This document shows positions 58,470 to 60,265 of a stretch of 60,265 nucleotides of DNA, in pieces. The stretch comes from Soonwooa sp. (lineage in GTDB: Bacteria; Bacteroidota; Bacteroidia; Flavobacteriales; Weeksellaceae). The notes beneath the pieces are model-generated. The model saw only the letters and a list, made by a program, of their open reading frames with translations, ran no database searches and was not told the origin of the DNA. Location of the stretch: NCBI RefSeq assembly GCF_030151385.1, contig NZ_JASLDS010000051.1, positions 1 through 60,265 on the forward strand, written 5' to 3'. A program made the translations under genes and the position numbers. Position 1 is the first letter of the stretch; each line of letters opens with the position of its first letter.

Positions 58470-59036
58470 TTAAAAAGTAATTTGACTTCTAATCCTACTT
58501 AAGCTAACTTGTGTAATACCGAGATATGATGCTATATGACGCAAAGCTGCCCTTTGCAAAAGATTGGGATGTTGGTGGAGTAGGTCTAGATAACGATCTT
58601 TTGCCTGCATCGAGATGCGATTAATGAGACGCAGCTCTGTAGCAACAAGTTCTGTTTCGGCAAGACGTCGACCCCAATTTGCGATTTCTTTGTTTTCAAA
58701 ATAGAGGTTTTGAAGTTTTGCAATTTCTATCCTATATAATATACAGTCCTCAAGAAGTTCGATATTTTCGTAGTTCTTATTTCCAAAAACATAGCTATTC
58801 ATTGGGATGATGAGATGCCCTTCAGTGCCGAACCAAAATGTAATTTCCTGACTATCGATTTCAGTATAAGCACGAACCAGTCCTTTCTTTATAAAATATA
58901 AGTGTTTTTCTACTTTGTTGGCTTCTAAAATCAAACTTTGTTTCGGAAGTTCAATCTTGTCAAACATGTCGATTAGAATACTGGTAGCTTCTGGCGAAAG
59001 TTGAAATTGAGAATTGATAATATCATAAAGGTTCAT
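58470..59036 (-). CDS. Crp/Fnr family transcriptional regulator
   Basis: 188 residues. Cyclic-nucleotide-binding fold (about 15-115): LPKQSLILEANKVEKHLYFIKKGLVRAYTE in parts and FWFGTEGHLIIPMNSYVFGN. The C-terminal HTH includes RAALRHIASYLGITQVSLSRIRSQI (last 28 residues). The Arg-Ala pair of cAMP binding is absent and there is no Fnr-type cysteine cluster, so the signal is unknown. Such short Bacteroidota regulators often control a neighbouring gene; the SMR exporter directly downstream is the obvious candidate. Confidence 0.82.
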   Translation of the reverse strand: MNLYDIINSQFQLSPEATSILIDMFDKIELPKQSLILEANKVEKHLYFIKKGLVRAYTEIDSQEITFWFGTEGHLIIPMNSYVFGNKNYENIELLEDCILYRIEIAKLQNLYFENKEIANWGRRLAETELVATELRLINRISMQAKDRYLDLLHQHPNLLQRAALRHIASYLGITQVSLSRIRSQITF

Positions 59037-59308
59037 TGTTTTTTTATGCGAATCTAGTCATTATATAAATATTACAGATATGAGACTAATCTTTTTTCGG
59101 GCAATCCTCGCGCTGGGCTGAGTCTTTGCTAGCTCGGTCGGGCTATCCGCTGTATCTTGGAAGCTACGCTCGGTCGCCTATGCTTCGGTCGCTACACATC
59201 CCGAAGCACCGTCGCCTCGCTCCGCTCCAAGGATGCCGCTTCCATCCCTATTGCAGATTCGTGATAATTTTTTTGAATTACGATTGTTGATTTTAGATTT
59301 ACGGAATT
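59037..59308. repeat. Intergenic stretch with a GC-rich dispersed repeat
   Basis: No gene. From about 59096 to 59258 the base composition rises sharply above the surroundings, with clustered CGGTCGC/GCTCGGTC motifs and the ending GGATGCCGCTTCCATCCC. I know closely similar strings from gene ends in many Bacteroidota, where they appear as dispersed copies. The remainder is A+T-rich and includes the promoter region of the Crp/Fnr gene. Confidence 0.55.
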
Positions 59309-59500
59309 TCATTTAGAATTACGAATTAGGATTTTGAAATTTCCAAAACTCATAGTTGCATATCTTTTATTCCCTTTTGCGGTTAAGCTGATCTCTTCAA
59401 CTAAACCTTGTCTTTCATATATAAGCTTTGCACCTTTGTTTATCTTAAAATTAGAATGACAAACAAAATACCTTTGTTTTGCTTTGCGATAAAGTTTCAT
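59309..59500 (-). CDS. Small basic protein (63 aa) inside a tandem repeat
   Basis: 63 residues, strongly basic (MKLYRKAKQRYFVCHSNF, then KGAKLIYERQGLVEEISL). No family is recognised. Its 5' part is duplicated exactly 200 bp away (59509-59700), where the frame is broken: after MKLYRKAKQR a shift leads to a stop. The gene therefore exists in one intact and one broken copy. Coding is possible but not certain. Confidence 0.35.
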   Translation of the reverse strand: MKLYRKAKQRYFVCHSNFKINKGAKLIYERQGLVEEISLTAKGNKRYATMSFGNFKILIRNSK

Positions 59501-59790
59501 TTACTTTTCTAGGTTATTATATAGAACACATTGCAAAATCTCCACTTAAATATTTAATAAACCTTTTGTTCCCTTTTGCTGTTATACTTTTATCTACACA
59601 AACAGACATTGTCTTTCATATATAAGCTTTACACCTTTGTTTCTCTTAAAAGCAGAATGAAAGATAAAAATCTTTGTTTTGCTTTGCGATAAAGTTTCAT
59701 TTACTTTTCTAGGTTATTATATAGAACGCATTGCAAAATCTCCACTTCCAAGTTTCCATTAAAGCTTTTGTTTGCTTTTGTGGTTATTCC
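59360..59790. repeat. 200-bp tandem repeat upstream of the rRNA operon
   Basis: Two full units and part of a third. Landmarks recur at intervals close to 200 bp: TTTTATTCCCTTTTGCGGTT-like strings at 59366, 59566 and 59768; CTTTCATATATAAGCTTT at 59412 and 59610; and CATTTACTTTTCTAGGTTAT at 59498 and 59698. Unit similarity is high outside a few indels. The third copy stops after its first 30 bases. Confidence 0.75.
59509..59700 (-). pseudogene. Frameshifted copy of the 63-aa gene
   Basis: ATG at 59698-59700, same first ten codons as the intact copy, then a shift in AGATTTTTATC against AGGTATTTTGTTTGTC and a stop after 23 codons. Restoring the frame yields KGVKLIYERQ, matching KGAKLIYERQ. It ends ragged. 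Confidence 0.5.
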
Positions 59791-59866
59791 AAAACGAACA
59801 ATCAAAAATAAACTGATCTGAAAACAAGCTAGTTAAAGTTAAATTAAAAAATAGTTTACAAAAAGT

Positions 59867-59898
59867 TTGGATTGGGAGGAGTAAAGGAGCTACTTTTG
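59867..59898 (+). promoter_or_regulatory. rRNA promoter P1
   Basis: TTG (59867-59869), 21 bases, TACTTTTG (59891-59898), followed by the start-site sequence CACTCGCAAATC that also follows P2 and P3. Confidence 0.75.
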
Positions 59899-60004
59899 CA
59901 CTCGCAAATCAGAAGTGGTAAGCAGCGCAGAAGATACTAGAAACAATAATAAAAGAAACGAGACAAATGCTTTTCGGGTTAAGAAAAAAAACTTGAAAAA
60001 ACAT

Positions 60005-60035
60005 TTGCGAGATTCGGAAAAAGTTTTTAGTTTTG
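60005..60035 (+). promoter_or_regulatory. rRNA promoter P2
   Basis: TTG (60005-60007), 20 bases, TAGTTTTG (60028-60035), preceded by A-tracts (59982-60001) and followed by CACTCGCAAATC. The block CATTTGCG through GCAAATC is shared with P3. Confidence 0.8.
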
Positions 60036-60145
60036 CACTCGCAAATCAGAAATGACAAGCAAGCGCAGGAGATAATTAAAGACGAGTATTTAGATTTAAG
60101 GTAGATGAGTTTAGAGAATTTTTTAAAAAAAACTTTTAAAAACAT

Positions 60146-60176
60146 TTGCGTAGGTCGGAAAAAGTTTTTACTTTTG
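60146..60176 (+). promoter_or_regulatory. rRNA promoter P3
   Basis: TTG (60146-60148), 20 bases, TACTTTTG (60169-60176), preceded by A-tracts (60124-60143). It is the promoter closest to the rRNA operon. Confidence 0.8.
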
Positions 60177-60181
60177 CACTC

Positions 60182-60265
60182 GCAAATCGGCAGAAAGATG
60201 ACAGAATAAAAGAAGCCGAGGATGCGAAAAGAAAAGAGATCATTGACATAAATATAACAACCAAG
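60182..60265 (+). other. Leader of a 16S-23S-5S rRNA operon (start)
   Basis: After P3 the sequence runs through a purine-rich leader to GATCATTGACATAAATATAA and CAACCAAG at the window end. This string precedes 16S rRNA genes in Chryseobacterium-like genomes and contains the antitermination/processing region. The 16S gene itself begins outside the window. Confidence 0.7.

Noticed and set aside
59909..60145. 78-codon minus-strand frame
   Set aside because: It covers the rRNA promoters P1-P3 and their A-tracts. The product is Phe/Lys/Ser-rich, from T/A runs.
1..60265. tRNA genes, insertion sequences or prophage genes
   Set aside because: I looked for tRNA cloverleaf ends, transposase motifs (DDE, HUH, serine recombinase), integrases and phage structural genes and found none.

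Overview
The window is about 60 kb of low-GC DNA from a member of the Bacteroidota, most likely a flavobacterium of the Weeksellaceae (Chryseobacterium / Epilithonimonas type). The grounds are: type IX secretion C-terminal domains; promoters of the Bacteroidota form TTG-N19/20-TAnnTTTG instead of -35/-10 boxes; weak or absent Shine-Dalgarno sequences; a class II HMG-CoA reductase (mevalonate route); a Bacteroidota-length NusB; flavobacterial OmpA/PorT-like barrels; and dispersed palindromic repeats typical of these genomes. The genus is inference. The left edge cuts rpsP and the right edge stops in the leader of an rRNA operon, so this is a chromosomal segment.

Region by region. 1-3.2 kb: rpsP start, a nitroreductase, a secreted C-type-lectin-like protein, and a deletion scar that fuses the front half of a TPR protein gene to the back half of a second lectin-like gene. 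3.2-6.4 kb: a lipoprotein and three tandem outer-membrane barrel paralogues under a clear promoter, then another lipoprotein. 6.4-9.0 kb: a J-domain/KTSC protein and a BatD-like, lipoprotein and membrane protein cluster. 9.0-15.8 kb: an accessory block of immunity-type genes with no toxin in sight (Imm1-like protein, a second small cytosolic protein, a lipoprotein and its decayed paralogue, a membrane-anchored protein, two MORN-variant/YwqK-type proteins, a WG-repeat protein, a Spo0M-like protein). 15.8-22.5 kb: two TPR-membrane-HTH regulators around dnaK, with a broken toxin-antitoxin-like gene and palindromic repeats between them. 22.5-32.5 kb: a T9SS cargo protein, ppk1-ppx, a GH29 fucosidase, a flavin monooxygenase, and an NfeD-flotillin pair. 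32.5-33.2 kb: a cluster of nine short hairpins with compensatory stem variants.

33.2-45 kb is mostly core: rpoN, yajC, a DUF1573 lipoprotein, nusB, an ECF sigma factor overlapping a membrane protein gene, an MscS channel, a T9SS-type protein, sucC, small envelope genes including an unlisted 56-aa membrane protein, and HMG-CoA reductase. 45-53 kb: an MFS transporter, YceI, a DODA-type dioxygenase, a carboxypeptidase-regulatory-like protein, a DUF2059 protein, hutH and uvrC. 53.3-57.8 kb: a one-strand membrane cluster of two sister four-helix proteins, LemA, a GIDE-domain protein, a DUF2931 protein, a small membrane protein and a secreted protein. 57.9-58.1 kb: a probable small RNA (promoter plus terminator, no ORF). 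58.1-60.3 kb: a Crp/Fnr regulator with a SugE/Gdx-type exporter, a GC-rich dispersed repeat, a 200-bp tandem duplication carrying a small ORF, and three consecutive rRNA promoters.

The parts most worth following up are the toxin-less immunity block (9.3-15.8 kb), the LemA-GIDE-DUF2931 membrane cluster (53.3-56.9 kb), the covarying hairpin cluster (32.6-33.1 kb) and the small-RNA candidate (57.95-58.08 kb). All functional calls rest on reading motifs by eye; no database search was possible.
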